A DNA stretch of 64,000 nucleotides from an uncultured Lachnospiraceae bacterium (GCA_949948735.1 CATLGV010000007.1:1-64000); one strand, 5' to 3'; counted from the stretch's first letter, positions 53,294 to 63,154 are shown. Made by a program: numbers and translations. The notes: generated by a model not told the origin, from the letters alone.

Positions 53294-55282
53294 TTATTCC
53301 GCAAACATCTCGTATTCTGCCCCTTCGTACCCTGTCATTTTTATAGTGCGCTCGTCGACTGCATCCACCGACTGCGCCGCATCGGCAACCGGAATACACC
53401 TGCCCTTCCGGATAAAAAGCGGCACCTCGTTGAGCGCAACCGCCACATAATGGACGCCCTTTTCAAGGATTTCCTCATAAAGGCTTCCATCTGGCATAAA
53501 CTTCACAAGCTTCATCTCCTCCGGCAGATAAACCATCCTGCCGTCCGCGTTCTGCGTGTACACCGGCGCAATCATCAGCTCGTTGCCAAGCATCAGCTGA
53601 TCCTCCGTCTGTACGGCGATTCTGTCCCCGGGATACACAAAGCCAAGCGGACGGAAAAGCATTTCGTCACGGACAGCGGCCTTCATATATTCACTGTACA
53701 GATATGGCAGCAGCCTGTAGCGGACACCGATCACGTGGCTGAAATCCTCCATGTGTTCAAACTGATAGCATTCCTGCTGGCGGGTGCCCAGCGCCGCATG
53801 GTTGCGCATCAACGGCGTAAACACGCCAAATGCCAGCCAGCGCAGCAGCAGATCCCGCGTCGTATTCGCGCCAAACCCGCCAAGATCCGCGCCGGTATAG
53901 AGGAAGCCGCACATATTCAGCGACGGCATCATTTTCAGATTCAGAAGAAGGTGCGACCACCATGATTTGTTGTCGCCTGTCCATATGCCGCCATAGCGGT
54001 GCATACCGATATAAGACGAACGCGAAAACATCAGTATGCGCTTTCCCGGCGCAATCTGCTCAAATGCCTCGGCCGCAGCTCTTGTCATATTATAGCCGAA
54101 AAGATTATGTACCAGATCATGCCGCACCCTGCGCCCGTTCACATTATGATAAAACCGCTTGTAATCCGCCTCGTTATTCTGCAGATTGCCCAGACGCTCC
54201 CGCACCTTGCCCGGAAGCGCGTTCGCCGTATTCATAAGGTCCTCCTCATACAGCCCGGACGCATCTCCTGCCTCGAGAAAACGGGCATACTCGGAAACCG
54301 CCTCATTCACGCTTTCCACTCCCTCGGGCGTATAGAACATCGCCGGCTCGTTCATATCATTCCAGAAGCCGTCAATCCCCTGCGAAATAAGCCGTTCATA
54401 TTTGCCGCCAAACCATTCTCTCGCCTCCGTATTCAGCACATCCGGAAAGTGCGTCCACCCCGGCCACACCGCCGCCACAAAGTCGGAGCCGTCTTCCCTT
54501 TTACAGAAATACCCCTTTTCCACGCCTTCCTCGTAAACGTCGTAGCCGGGCTCTATCTTTACGCCGGCATCAATAATCGGTATCAGGTGAATCTGCTGCG
54601 CGCGCATCTCCTCCACAAAGCCGGCAAAATCCGGGAAACGCTCCGAATTGACCGTGAAATCCTTATAATCCTGCATATAGTCAATATCCAGGTATACCAT
54701 GTCAAGCGGGATATGATTCCTGCGGTATCCGTCCACGACCGCCCTTATATCGTCCGCCGTCCTGTACCCCCATCTGCTCTGCCCGTAACCGAACGCGTAC
54801 CTGGGCGGAATATAGCTCTTTCCGATAATCCTCCTGAACTGCTTTACCACGTCATAAGCGTCGTCCCCGGTAATAACATACAGATACAGATCCGCATACC
54901 CGCAGCTTACCGTAAGCATATCCTGCCTTGTATAACCAATATCAAAGCAAATGGCGGCGGGATAATCAAAAAACAGGCCCACATGCGTTTCTCCCGAAAT
55001 AACGATAAAATTGTGCGCCCCGTAAAGAGATACCTTATCCTCCACATGCTCCGGATCATCCGTACAATCACTGACGTACAGGTATCCGCGCTTATTGATG
55101 CCCCGGTTGGCCTCTCCCAGACCGTATACGACGTCTAAAGTCCCCATCCTGCAGCGCAGGCAGAAGCCCTCCTGCGTAGACACTTCGCCTATTCCCACAC
55201 CGGAATCCGGCGACAGGGCGGTCATATGCTCTGTAACCGCCTCCGTCTCAAACGGCGTCCCGAATACATATTTTTTTACCAT
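53294..55282 (-). CDS. glycoside hydrolase family 31 alpha-glucosidase
   Basis: 662 residues, no signal peptide, almost the length I recall (663) for the Ruminococcus obeum alpha-glucosidase Ro-alphaG1, which it resembles. GH31 markers are PPRYAFGYGQSRWGYR, YLDIDYM, the nucleophile in DGFWNDMNEP (D309), and WTGDNKSWWSHL containing the likely acid/base. It would release glucose from alpha-1,6 or alpha-1,4 gluco-oligosaccharides in the cytoplasm. AAAGGAGGG lies upstream of the ATG. It starts 12 bp after the M15-like gene and ends at a strong terminator. Confidence 0.94.
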   Translation of the reverse strand: MVKKYVFGTPFETEAVTEHMTALSPDSGVGIGEVSTQEGFCLRCRMGTLDVVYGLGEANRGINKRGYLYVSDCTDDPEHVEDKVSLYGAHNFIVISGETHVGLFFDYPAAICFDIGYTRQDMLTVSCGYADLYLYVITGDDAYDVVKQFRRIIGKSYIPPRYAFGYGQSRWGYRTADDIRAVVDGYRRNHIPLDMVYLDIDYMQDYKDFTVNSERFPDFAGFVEEMRAQQIHLIPIIDAGVKIEPGYDVYEEGVEKGYFCKREDGSDFVAAVWPGWTHFPDVLNTEAREWFGGKYERLISQGIDGFWNDMNEPAMFYTPEGVESVNEAVSEYARFLEAGDASGLYEEDLMNTANALPGKVRERLGNLQNNEADYKRFYHNVNGRRVRHDLVHNLFGYNMTRAAAEAFEQIAPGKRILMFSRSSYIGMHRYGGIWTGDNKSWWSHLLLNLKMMPSLNMCGFLYTGADLGGFGANTTRDLLLRWLAFGVFTPLMRNHAALGTRQQECYQFEHMEDFSHVIGVRYRLLPYLYSEYMKAAVRDEMLFRPLGFVYPGDRIAVQTEDQLMLGNELMIAPVYTQNADGRMVYLPEEMKLVKFMPDGSLYEEILEKGVHYVAVALNEVPLFIRKGRCIPVADAAQSVDAVDERTIKMTGYEGAEYEMFAE

Positions 55283-55294
55283 AAAATCCCTCCT

Positions 55295-56248
55295 TTACGA
55301 TTGTTTCTTTTCAAAATGCTGGTAGTCCTTCACGCTCTTCCAGTCGCCTCCCCAGTAAAAGCCATGCGCGGTAAACAGCTTATAGCACAAATCCTCATGG
55401 TCAATCTTATAGGGAAACGCCTGCTCCCTGTCGGCATAAGCCGCCCCTTCTTCGGGATCACACCGGACGCTGCCGTCCGAGGCCGTTCTTATATAGGGAT
55501 TATACAAAGGATTAATATCGATCGCAAGTCCGTAGCTATGGTTGGAAAGCCGGCCTGTACCGGGTACGTTCCGGTAATTGAACGCGGAGGTATTATTGGC
55601 CGCCATCGACAAATCATCGTCCCCTCCGTATGCATCGACCAGCACCATCCGCTCTATCGGATACGACGCCAGATAGAGCGTCTGCATAATGTCCACAATA
55701 TCCGCACTGATCCCTTCGTTTACAATCAGCTCACCGATATGCGTCTCCCCGTCAAAGCCTCTGTACAGCACGCGGACATAGCGCAGCTCCTCCAGGGAAA
55801 TATCCTCGTTTTCCCGATATGAGCAGCCGTCAATCCGCGCAAAAACCGCATCGGAGATCTCCTCGTCATAAAAAAGCGCCGCTATTTCCTCCTCCGAAAG
55901 CCCGCTCACGTCCACAATGCTTTCGGCCGGCATTTCGCGAATCCGCGCAATATCGCCGCCTTCATCCGCGGGGACATCCGTCTGCGCCGGTTCCTCCTCC
56001 TTTTCCGCAGGGATATCCGTCTGCGCCAAAGTCTGCAATTCGTCGCCGCCCTCGTCCGCAGGCGCATCCGTCCGCGCCGGTTCCTCCTCCTCTCCGGCCA
56101 GCGCCGTCTCCGACGGGATTGGCGTCTCCTGCCGCAAATCCTCCTCTATGTAAGCGGACTCCTGCGCGTCTGTCAGGACGCCGCAGCCGGCGGTTCCCAC
56201 CGCCAGCAGCAGCGCCGTGTATATTGCGTAAATTTGTTTTTCTTTCAT
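55295..56248 (-). CDS. M15-family peptidase lipoprotein (D-Ala-D-Ala carboxypeptidase-like)
   Basis: 317 residues. A lipoprotein signal ends in VGTAGC, then an acidic linker with three imperfect repeats of the form EEPAQTDVPADEGGD (about 52-105). The C-terminal half holds the M15 zinc site: NHSYGLAIDINP (His and Asp) and DYQHFEK (His). M15 peptidases trim peptidoglycan stem peptides or endolysin-like bonds at the cell surface. AGGATTAGG lies before the ATG. It is between dfx (21 bp) and GH31 (12 bp), so probably cotranscribed, although the functions are unrelated. Confidence 0.85.
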   Translation of the reverse strand: MKEKQIYAIYTALLLAVGTAGCGVLTDAQESAYIEEDLRQETPIPSETALAGEEEEPARTDAPADEGGDELQTLAQTDIPAEKEEEPAQTDVPADEGGDIARIREMPAESIVDVSGLSEEEIAALFYDEEISDAVFARIDGCSYRENEDISLEELRYVRVLYRGFDGETHIGELIVNEGISADIVDIMQTLYLASYPIERMVLVDAYGGDDDLSMAANNTSAFNYRNVPGTGRLSNHSYGLAIDINPLYNPYIRTASDGSVRCDPEEGAAYADREQAFPYKIDHEDLCYKLFTAHGFYWGGDWKSVKDYQHFEKKQS

Positions 56249-56269
56249 TTGAATCCTAATCCTCTGGAA

Positions 56270-56644
56270 TCACGCCTTCCACAATCCATGCAGATTGCAG
56301 TAAGCATATACTGCCTCAACCGAATCCCCGTCGCAGAGGGCAAAACGCACCTGCGGCCTGGCGCCTGCGCGCAGCAGCTTACACTGGCTCCCCTGCTTTG
56401 TCTGCAGGGATACCCACTCAATCGAGTGCTCCTCCTGCATAGGATGCTCCACGGAGCCCACGTTGACCGTCACAAGATTTCCTTCCACCTCGTATACCGG
56501 AATATGCTTCTCCACAGCAGCCTCCGTCGTCCCCGGAACCAGCTCCTTCATCTCCTCGCCGCAGCACAGCGTCGGTACGCCGCCATTTTTAATCATGGTG
56601 ATAATATTGCCGCAATGCTCGCAAATATAAAATTTCTGTTCCAT
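56270..56644 (-). CDS. dfx: desulfoferrodoxin (superoxide reductase)
   Basis: 124 residues. The N-terminal rubredoxin-like Fe(Cys)4 site is C8, C11, C27 and C28. The C-terminal superoxide reductase domain has the catalytic iron ligands in KHIPV, EHPMQEEHS and CNLHGLW (Cys plus His). It reduces superoxide without making oxygen, as expected in an anaerobe. It is first in a group with the M15 and GH31 genes. Confidence 0.96.
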   Translation of the reverse strand: MEQKFYICEHCGNIITMIKNGGVPTLCCGEEMKELVPGTTEAAVEKHIPVYEVEGNLVTVNVGSVEHPMQEEHSIEWVSLQTKQGSQCKLLRAGARPQVRFALCDGDSVEAVYAYCNLHGLWKA

Positions 56645-56944
56645 CTCCTGCTCATGCTCCTTTCCCTGCCGTTCCCTTCAGGCCTGAATGCGCCTGCATT
56701 AAGCCGGCATTTACATAGTTGAGTATACCCGTTTATCAGGCGTTTATGCCCTTATCCGCTCAGAAAGAACATCGTATCAGCATTGTAGCATATCTTTGGG
56801 GCAGATACCATACCTCAATTGAGGGTATGGGGGATTCCGCAAAATTTAATAGTATTCTATAATTTTTTATGATAGGATAATGTTATAATATCTTTTATCT
56901 CACGTTTCCCAAAACAACAAAATTTGAGGAAGGCATGGTATTTT
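56645..56944. promoter_or_regulatory. divergent promoter region with MerR-like palindrome
   Basis: 300 bp between divergent dfx and DUF3160 genes. A near-perfect dyad, CCATACCTCAA/TTGAGGGTATGG (56808-56830), resembles MerR-family operators. Downstream, TGTTATAAT (56881-56889) is an extended -10 for the plus strand. Confidence 0.5.
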
Positions 56945-59215
56945 ATGAAGAAAAAATCAGGAAAATGGACAGCGTTGACGCTGACATTCTGTATGCTTAC
57001 AGGCATGCTCGGCGGATGCGCATCACAAAAGTCCCCGGAAGGCGCCGCGGCGGAAACACAGGAGCTCGAGACAGCCTCCGTCGAAGAAACCCAGGCGCAG
57101 CAGACAACCCCCGCCGCGGAGGCAGAAAGCTCACCCGCGGCCGATTTACCCGTACCAACCATACAGACCGGTTCCCAGCCCTACGCGGGGCAGCGGCCCG
57201 TTCTGGTGACGGGTACCATAAAGGACAGCGACATCCGCGTTACCGCAAACGTCGCGCCGTACAAGCTCAGTCCCAATCTCAGCAATATCGAAAACCTGTG
57301 GCAGTTCTATTTTTCGGACGATATGCTTGACCAGCTGTATCAGAACGGCTTCGCTGTCGGTTCGGACGCAGGGCAGGAATTTTTCGGGATTTACGAGGAC
57401 AACCGCTACAACATGATACCGAACTTTATCACCGTCGATTCGCTGATGCACACCTATCATCTGTATTTCAGCTATCTGTTGAAAAATATCGAGCGGGACT
57501 ATCTCTGCGCGGGCCTTGCGCAGCTTAGCAGAAAAATGCTTGAAAACAGTCTTGAGCAGTACCGCCAGCTGCAGGGCAGCGAATGGGAAAGCGCCGCCAG
57601 ACGCAACGCCGCCTTCTTCACGGTGGGCGCAAAGCTGCTCGACGACAGCATCCCTGTCGAAGAAGACCTTGCGGATACCGTCGCCTATGAGCTTGACAGC
57701 ATCCGCGGCGCGCAGGGCATTTCCGAATCCCGCATCACCGGCAGCGAGGAGGATTACTCCCAGTACAAGCCGCGCGGCTATTACGAAGGCGATGCGCAGC
57801 TGGAGTCGTATTTCCGCGCAATGATGTGGTACGGCAGAATCCATTTCGCACAGGAGAAGGAAGAGCTGGATCGCAGCGCGCTCCTGATAACAAAGGCATT
57901 GTGCGATGACGCCGAAGCTTACGCCTTATGGGAGGGAATCTATGCCGTCACCTCCTTCTTTGCGGGCGCCAGCGACGACCTTGGCGTGAGCGAGTACGCG
58001 CCGCTGATTCAGGAGATATACGGCGAAGACCTCACCACCGCCGGATTAATCGGAAACGCCGACGCTTTTAACCAGTTTCACGCGGCAACGGCAGCGCTCC
58101 ATGCGCCCCAAATCAATTCCATCCCCATTCAGGACGGCGAATCCAATGTCATCCTGGGCTTCCGGCTTATGGGGCAGCGCTTTACCGTCGACGCCGCGAT
58201 TATGCAGCGGCTGATTTACAGCAATGTACGGGAAAACAGCGCAGGCCAGCGGCGGATGCTGCCGGATGTGCTCGACGTTGCGGCCGCCCTTGGCAGCGAT
58301 ACGGCGCTGCATATTCTGGAAGAAAACGGCGCCACGGATTATGCCGGTTACACTGAAAATATGAATCAGCTCCGGGAAGCGCTCACGGCAGAAAACGAGA
58401 CGCTCTGGTCCGCAAGCCTGTACGCGAGCTGGCTCCATACGCTCCGTCCCCTGCTGACGCCAAAGGGCGGGGGCTATCCCATGTTCATGCAGAATGAAGA
58501 GTGGCTCAAGAAGGATCTCGAATGCTTTGCCGGGAGCTTTACGGAGCTCAAGCATGATACCGTTCTCTATGCGAAGCAGGTCATCGCGGAGATGGGCGGC
58601 GGCTATGAGGAGGAGCCTGATTACAGGGGCTATGTCCAGCCCGAACCGCTTGTATACGCCAGATTTGTCAACCTGACCGATATGACGGCACAAGGGCTCA
58701 GGGCTTATGGCATGCTCCGCCCCGCCGATGAAGAGAACCTTTCGCGGCTCTCCCAAATCGCCGGACAGCTTCTGACCATTTCCGAGAAGGAGCTGCAGGA
58801 CAAGGTGCTGACAGATGAAGAGTATGAATTTATCGAAGGCTACGGCGGCAGCATCGAGCATTTCTGGTACGAAGCCGTAAAGGACGAAAGCGACGACGAA
58901 GTCATATCCTCGCAGGCCTTTCCGGCTGCGATTATCGTGGACATCGCAACCGACCCGAACGGACAGGTGCTCGAGGCGGCAACGCTCAATCCCGCCAGAA
59001 TCTACGTCGTGGTAAAGGTTGACGGAAAGCTCAAAATCGCAACCGGAAGCGTCTATTCCTTCTATCAGTTCCCCTGGCCGCTGGACGACCGGATGACGGA
59101 TAAGCAGTGGCGGGTGATGATGGGCGTATCCCTCGACGACGAGGGGAACTACCGCTGGGACAGACCCGTTTCGCAGCCGGACTGGACCGCCAGCTATCGT
59201 TTTCAATATGAATAG
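56945..59215 (+). CDS. DUF3160 lipoprotein
   Basis: 756 residues. The signal peptide ends in the lipobox LGGC, then a Thr/Ala/Glu-rich linker (about 30-70) leads to one large mostly helical domain that matches DUF3160 (FVVD-type start seen as MIPNFITVDSLMHTYHLYF; YKPRGYYEGDAQLESYFRAM; FRLMGQRFTVDA; GGYPMFMQNEEWLKKDLECF; LKHDTVLYAKQ). The family function is unknown. The ATG at 56945 was chosen over TTG 56924 because it gives a proper lipoprotein signal. Its end overlaps the CapA-family gene by 8 bp, so the two are coupled and likely act together at the cell surface. Confidence 0.85.
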   Translation: MKKKSGKWTALTLTFCMLTGMLGGCASQKSPEGAAAETQELETASVEETQAQQTTPAAEAESSPAADLPVPTIQTGSQPYAGQRPVLVTGTIKDSDIRVTANVAPYKLSPNLSNIENLWQFYFSDDMLDQLYQNGFAVGSDAGQEFFGIYEDNRYNMIPNFITVDSLMHTYHLYFSYLLKNIERDYLCAGLAQLSRKMLENSLEQYRQLQGSEWESAARRNAAFFTVGAKLLDDSIPVEEDLADTVAYELDSIRGAQGISESRITGSEEDYSQYKPRGYYEGDAQLESYFRAMMWYGRIHFAQEKEELDRSALLITKALCDDAEAYALWEGIYAVTSFFAGASDDLGVSEYAPLIQEIYGEDLTTAGLIGNADAFNQFHAATAALHAPQINSIPIQDGESNVILGFRLMGQRFTVDAAIMQRLIYSNVRENSAGQRRMLPDVLDVAAALGSDTALHILEENGATDYAGYTENMNQLREALTAENETLWSASLYASWLHTLRPLLTPKGGGYPMFMQNEEWLKKDLECFAGSFTELKHDTVLYAKQVIAEMGGGYEEEPDYRGYVQPEPLVYARFVNLTDMTAQGLRAYGMLRPADEENLSRLSQIAGQLLTISEKELQDKVLTDEEYEFIEGYGGSIEHFWYEAVKDESDDEVISSQAFPAAIIVDIATDPNGQVLEAATLNPARIYVVVKVDGKLKIATGSVYSFYQFPWPLDDRMTDKQWRVMMGVSLDDEGNYRWDRPVSQPDWTASYRFQYE

Positions 59216-60662
59216 GCGCCGGATTATAAAAAACGTATGGCTTTGCGTGATGACGCTGGCAGGTGTCGGCGCCGTTCTGTACCTGATCTGGCGCGGCGGC
59301 GGCTTCCTGCCGCGCTGGGTCGATTGGGCCGGCAAGACCTTCTCCGCACAGGCCGGCGCTTATGAAATACAGCTGTCGCATAAAAGCGTCACCGTGTCGC
59401 ACAGGGACGTGCCCGTCTGGCACTCCCCGAAGGAGATTCTGGTTCAGGACGCGCTTTCTGTTGACATCGACAACGACGACGCGGAGGAGCTGATACTGCT
59501 CTGCTGGAAAAGAGGGCGCTACGGCAGGCTGCGTCCCTTCTGGGTGGAAAAGGACGAAAGGAGCTGGTCGCAGCATATTTTTGTCTACGAATATACCAAA
59601 GAGGGACTTCGCCCCCAGTGGATGTCCTCGTATATTGGTCTGGACGTCGCGCATATCGCCGCCGCGCAAAGACGCGCGGCGCCCTTTTACCGGCTCCTGC
59701 TGACGACGCCGGACGGTGCGCTGACAAGCTGGTTCTGGGATTCGTGGGGCTTTACCCGGGAAGATGCAAACGTCACCTTTGCGGTATTTGGCGATAACCT
59801 GATTCACGAGCCCATCTACCGCTACGGACTGCGCAATGACGAGGCGTTTTCTTTTTTGTTTGAAAATATCAAGGGGATTCTGCGCGAGACCGACATTGCG
59901 GTCATCAATCAGGAGACCCCGCTGACGGACAAGCCTTCCCTGTACAGCGGTTATCCGCGGTTTGCAACGCCCGTAAATATCGGACAGGCCATTGTGGACG
60001 CAGGCTTTGACGTTGTAACCTGCGCGACCAATCACGCGCTGGATATGGGAGAAGACGGTCTTTCGTTTACAGGGGATTTCTTTGATGCCCACGGGCTGCT
60101 CTGTCTTGGCATCGGGACAAAGGAAGCCCGGCGCGAACGTCCCTATGCGCTGTTGACTCGAAACGGCATCCGCTTTGCACTCCTTAACTATACCTACGGC
60201 ACAAACGGCCTGACGCTGCCCGCCGATTCCTTATATACGGTGAACCTGCTCGACGATAAGGACCAGGTCCGCGCCGATCTGGCGCAGGCGCAGGCGGAAG
60301 CTGATTTTGTGATTCTCTTTGTCCACTGGGGCACGGAATACGCCGCAGAACCGGACGCTTTTCAGCGGGAGTGGGCGCAGGTTTTTCTGGAAGGCAAAGC
60401 GGATGTGGTCGTCGGCACGCATCCGCATACAATACAGCCTTATGAGGTCCTCACAGATGATGCGGGACACGAGATGCTGATTTATTATTCCATCGGAAAC
60501 TTTATCAGCGCGCAGAACGAGCGGTCCTGCACAAAGGGCGGCATGGCAGGCTTCACCGTCTCCCTCACCCCGGACGGGTACAGGGTCACGGACTATACGC
60601 TGCTGCCGCTTACAATTATCGGGCAGGGCCGCGGTAAATTTACCACTGTCCTGCCCGACTGA
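59208..60662 (+). CDS. CapA-family metallophosphatase-like protein with N-terminal membrane anchor
   Basis: 484 residues. One membrane segment (about 8-28), a beta-rich region (about 40-185) containing an FG-GAP-like motif DIDNDDAEELILL, and a C-terminal CapA/PgsA domain. The CapA motifs are FAVFGDNLIHEP, INQETPL, CATNHALDMGEDGL, FVHWGTEY and VVGTHPHTIQPYEVL, which form the metal-binding site of the calcineurin-like fold. Relatives take part in poly-gamma-glutamate capsule synthesis, but the other cap/pgs genes are absent, so the substrate is open. The start lies inside the DUF3160 gene. Confidence 0.9.
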   Translation: MNRRRIIKNVWLCVMTLAGVGAVLYLIWRGGGFLPRWVDWAGKTFSAQAGAYEIQLSHKSVTVSHRDVPVWHSPKEILVQDALSVDIDNDDAEELILLCWKRGRYGRLRPFWVEKDERSWSQHIFVYEYTKEGLRPQWMSSYIGLDVAHIAAAQRRAAPFYRLLLTTPDGALTSWFWDSWGFTREDANVTFAVFGDNLIHEPIYRYGLRNDEAFSFLFENIKGILRETDIAVINQETPLTDKPSLYSGYPRFATPVNIGQAIVDAGFDVVTCATNHALDMGEDGLSFTGDFFDAHGLLCLGIGTKEARRERPYALLTRNGIRFALLNYTYGTNGLTLPADSLYTVNLLDDKDQVRADLAQAQAEADFVILFVHWGTEYAAEPDAFQREWAQVFLEGKADVVVGTHPHTIQPYEVLTDDAGHEMLIYYSIGNFISAQNERSCTKGGMAGFTVSLTPDGYRVTDYTLLPLTIIGQGRGKFTTVLPD

Positions 60663-60727
60663 TGTTTTTTATAACCTGCAAGTTTGGGCTGCAAAGCACA
60701 AACCTGTAAGATTGAAAATTTTAATTT

Positions 60728-63073
60728 TCAACCTTTATCAAGGCGCATCGTGAGCGATATTCTCTTCTTGGGCAGATCCACATCCAGCACCTTCACATCT
60801 ACGATGTCGCCGACGCTGACCGCCTCCAGGGGATGCTTGATGAATTTATCCGTAATCTGCGAGATATGCACCAGCCCATCCTGATGCACCCCAATATCCA
60901 CAAACACGCCAAAGTCAATGACATTGCGCACGGTTCCCTTCAATATCATGCCGGGCTTCAAATCCTTCATATCCAGCACATCGCTGCGCAGAATCGGCGC
61001 CGGCATATCCTGACGCGGGTCGCGCGCCGGCTTCTCCAGCTCCTTCAAAATGTCCGTCAGCGTAATCTCGCCGATTCCCAGCTCCTGGGCCATTTTCTTT
61101 TTATCCGTCACGCGCTTCTCCAGACCGCCCGCGGGCGCGTTCTGTGCCGGCTTTGCAGCGGCAGGCTTTTCCTGCTCCGGCGCCACAAGCGCGCCGCCCA
61201 TTGCCGCCGCAAGCGCTTTGCCCATCGCGGTATTGGTGTTTCTGACAACGACACTGCGCTTATCGTTTTTCTTATTTTTGTCCGGCTTGGCCGCCTGTGT
61301 CTTCCCACTGCCCGCGGCTGCCTTTTTCTGTATTTCCTTCAAATCCTCCATCGAAAGCTTTAGCTTCTCGAGCAGCTTCATCGCCGCCTCGTACGACTCG
61401 GGATGCACGCTCGTCGCGTCCAGCGGATTGTCCCCGTCCAGAATCCGCATAAAGCCCGCGCACTGCTCATACGCCTTGGGCCCCAGCTTGGCCACGCGCA
61501 GAAGCTGTTTCCGGTTGGTGAATCTGCCGTTGGCCTCGCGGTAATCCACGATATTCTTCGCAATCGTCTTGTTGATGCCGGAAATGTACTCCAGCAGAGA
61601 CGCCGACGCGGTATTCAGATCCACACCCACCTTATTCACGGAATCCTCGACTACGCCGTTTAGCGCGTCGCTGAGCTTCTTCTGGTTCATATCATGCTGG
61701 TACTGTCCGACGCCGATGGATTTCGGGTCGATTTTAACCAGCTCCGCCAGCGGATCCTGAAGACGCCTTGCAATGGACGCCGCGCTTCTCTGCCCCACGT
61801 CAAAATTCGGGAACTCCTCCGTGGCAAGCTTGCTCGCGGAGTATACGGAAGCCCCCGCCTCATTGACAATCACATACTGGACCGGCGTGTCCAGCTCTTT
61901 AATCAGCTCCACGATCACCTGCTCCGATTCCCGCGACGCCGTGCCGTTGCCGACAGAGATCAGGCTGACATGGTATTTGGCAATCAGCTTCTTTAATTCC
62001 CGCTTGGCCTCCTCGACCTTGTTCTGGGGCGCCGTCGGATAAATCACCTTGGTATCCAGCACCTTGCCCGTGGCGTCCACGACCGCAAGCTTACAGCCTG
62101 TCCGAAACGCCGGATCCCAGCCCAGCACCACCTTGCCCGCAATCGGCGGCTGCATCAGCAGCTGCTCCAGATTCTTTCCGAATACGGTTATCGCGCCGTC
62201 CTCGGCCTTCTCCGTCAGCTCATTTCGGATATCCCGTTCAATCGCGGGCGCAATCAGGCGCTGATAGCTGTCCGCAATCGTCTCCTTCAGCGCAGGCGTT
62301 GTATTTTCATTGTCCCTTGTGATGAGTTTCGTCTCCAAAAACCGGATAATGCGCTCCTCAGGCGCCGCAATCTTCACCACGAGCATCTTTTCCTTTTCAC
62401 CGCGGTTGATGGCAAGAACCCGGTGTCCCGCAACCTTGCCAACCGGCTCCTCAAAATCATAATACATCTCGTAAACGCTCTCGGCCTTCTCGTCCTTGGC
62501 CTGGCTGATAATCTTCCCCTCCGCAAAGGTGGCCTCGCGGATATATGCCCTGTAATCCGCATTGTCCGAAATCAGCTCGGCAATAATATCCATCGCGCCC
62601 TGAATGGCTTCCCTGACGTTTTTGACTTCCTTCTCCTCGTCGACATAGCCCTGCGCCTCCTCGATTAAGGACTTTTCTGTCTCCTGTGCAAGAATAATCT
62701 GCGCAAGTCCCTCAAGTCCGCGCTCCTTTGCAACGCTTGCGCGCGTCTTGCGCTTAGGGCGGTACGGACGATACAGATCCTCTACAACGACCATGGTCTC
62801 CGCCGCAAGGATTTTCGTCTTCAGCTCCTCCGTAAGCATCCCCTGTTCCTCAATGCTGCCAAGCACCTGTTCCTTTTTCTCCTCGAGATTGCGCAGATAC
62901 GCCAGCCGCTCGTTCAGATTGCGAAGCACCTCGTCGTTGAGCGAGCCTGTGACCTCCTTGCGGTAGCGCGAAATAAAAGGGATTGTATTTCCCTCATCAA
63001 TCAGCTTCACCGCAGCCTCTACCTGCCACTTTTCTACGTTCAGTTCTTCCTTAAGCTTCTGTATGATATCCAT
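60728..63073 (-). CDS. tex: Tex-family S1 RNA-binding transcription accessory protein
   Basis: 781 residues. The N-terminal Tex helices (KWQVEAAVKLIDEGNTIPFI), YqgF-like nuclease fold (VVLGWDPAFRTGCKLAVVDA), helix-hairpin-helix region and C-terminal S1 domain (LKPGMILKGTVRNVIDFGVF) are complete. Bacterial Tex is usually 710 to 730 residues; the extra length is an Ala/Lys-rich insert at about 595-665 (KTQAAKPDKNKKNDK, AAAMGGALVAPEQEKPAAAK) between the HhH and S1 parts. It binds nucleic acids and affects transcript stability. It has its own promoter. Confidence 0.95.
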   Translation of the reverse strand: MDIIQKLKEELNVEKWQVEAAVKLIDEGNTIPFISRYRKEVTGSLNDEVLRNLNERLAYLRNLEEKKEQVLGSIEEQGMLTEELKTKILAAETMVVVEDLYRPYRPKRKTRASVAKERGLEGLAQIILAQETEKSLIEEAQGYVDEEKEVKNVREAIQGAMDIIAELISDNADYRAYIREATFAEGKIISQAKDEKAESVYEMYYDFEEPVGKVAGHRVLAINRGEKEKMLVVKIAAPEERIIRFLETKLITRDNENTTPALKETIADSYQRLIAPAIERDIRNELTEKAEDGAITVFGKNLEQLLMQPPIAGKVVLGWDPAFRTGCKLAVVDATGKVLDTKVIYPTAPQNKVEEAKRELKKLIAKYHVSLISVGNGTASRESEQVIVELIKELDTPVQYVIVNEAGASVYSASKLATEEFPNFDVGQRSAASIARRLQDPLAELVKIDPKSIGVGQYQHDMNQKKLSDALNGVVEDSVNKVGVDLNTASASLLEYISGINKTIAKNIVDYREANGRFTNRKQLLRVAKLGPKAYEQCAGFMRILDGDNPLDATSVHPESYEAAMKLLEKLKLSMEDLKEIQKKAAAGSGKTQAAKPDKNKKNDKRSVVVRNTNTAMGKALAAAMGGALVAPEQEKPAAAKPAQNAPAGGLEKRVTDKKKMAQELGIGEITLTDILKELEKPARDPRQDMPAPILRSDVLDMKDLKPGMILKGTVRNVIDFGVFVDIGVHQDGLVHISQITDKFIKHPLEAVSVGDIVDVKVLDVDLPKKRISLTMRLDKG

Positions 63074-63113
63074 AACCTGTTGCTTCCCTCTTTCAAAATA
63101 TACTAATACTTAC

Positions 63114-63142
63114 ATTATATGCCAAAAGCCATACCGTTTCAA
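63114..63142 (-). promoter_or_regulatory. promoter of tex
   Basis: Minus-strand TTGAAA (63137-63142), 17 bp, TATAAT (63114-63119), 41 bp before the tex start. Confidence 0.8.
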
Positions 63143-63154
63143 GCAAAAGAAGCA

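Noticed and set aside
58046-59335. 429-codon minus-strand frame opposite the DUF3160 gene
   Set aside because: Shadow of a lipoprotein gene with clear signal peptide and family match on the plus strand.
59031-60092. 353-codon minus-strand frame opposite the CapA-like gene
   Set aside because: Shadow frame; CapA motifs are on the plus strand.
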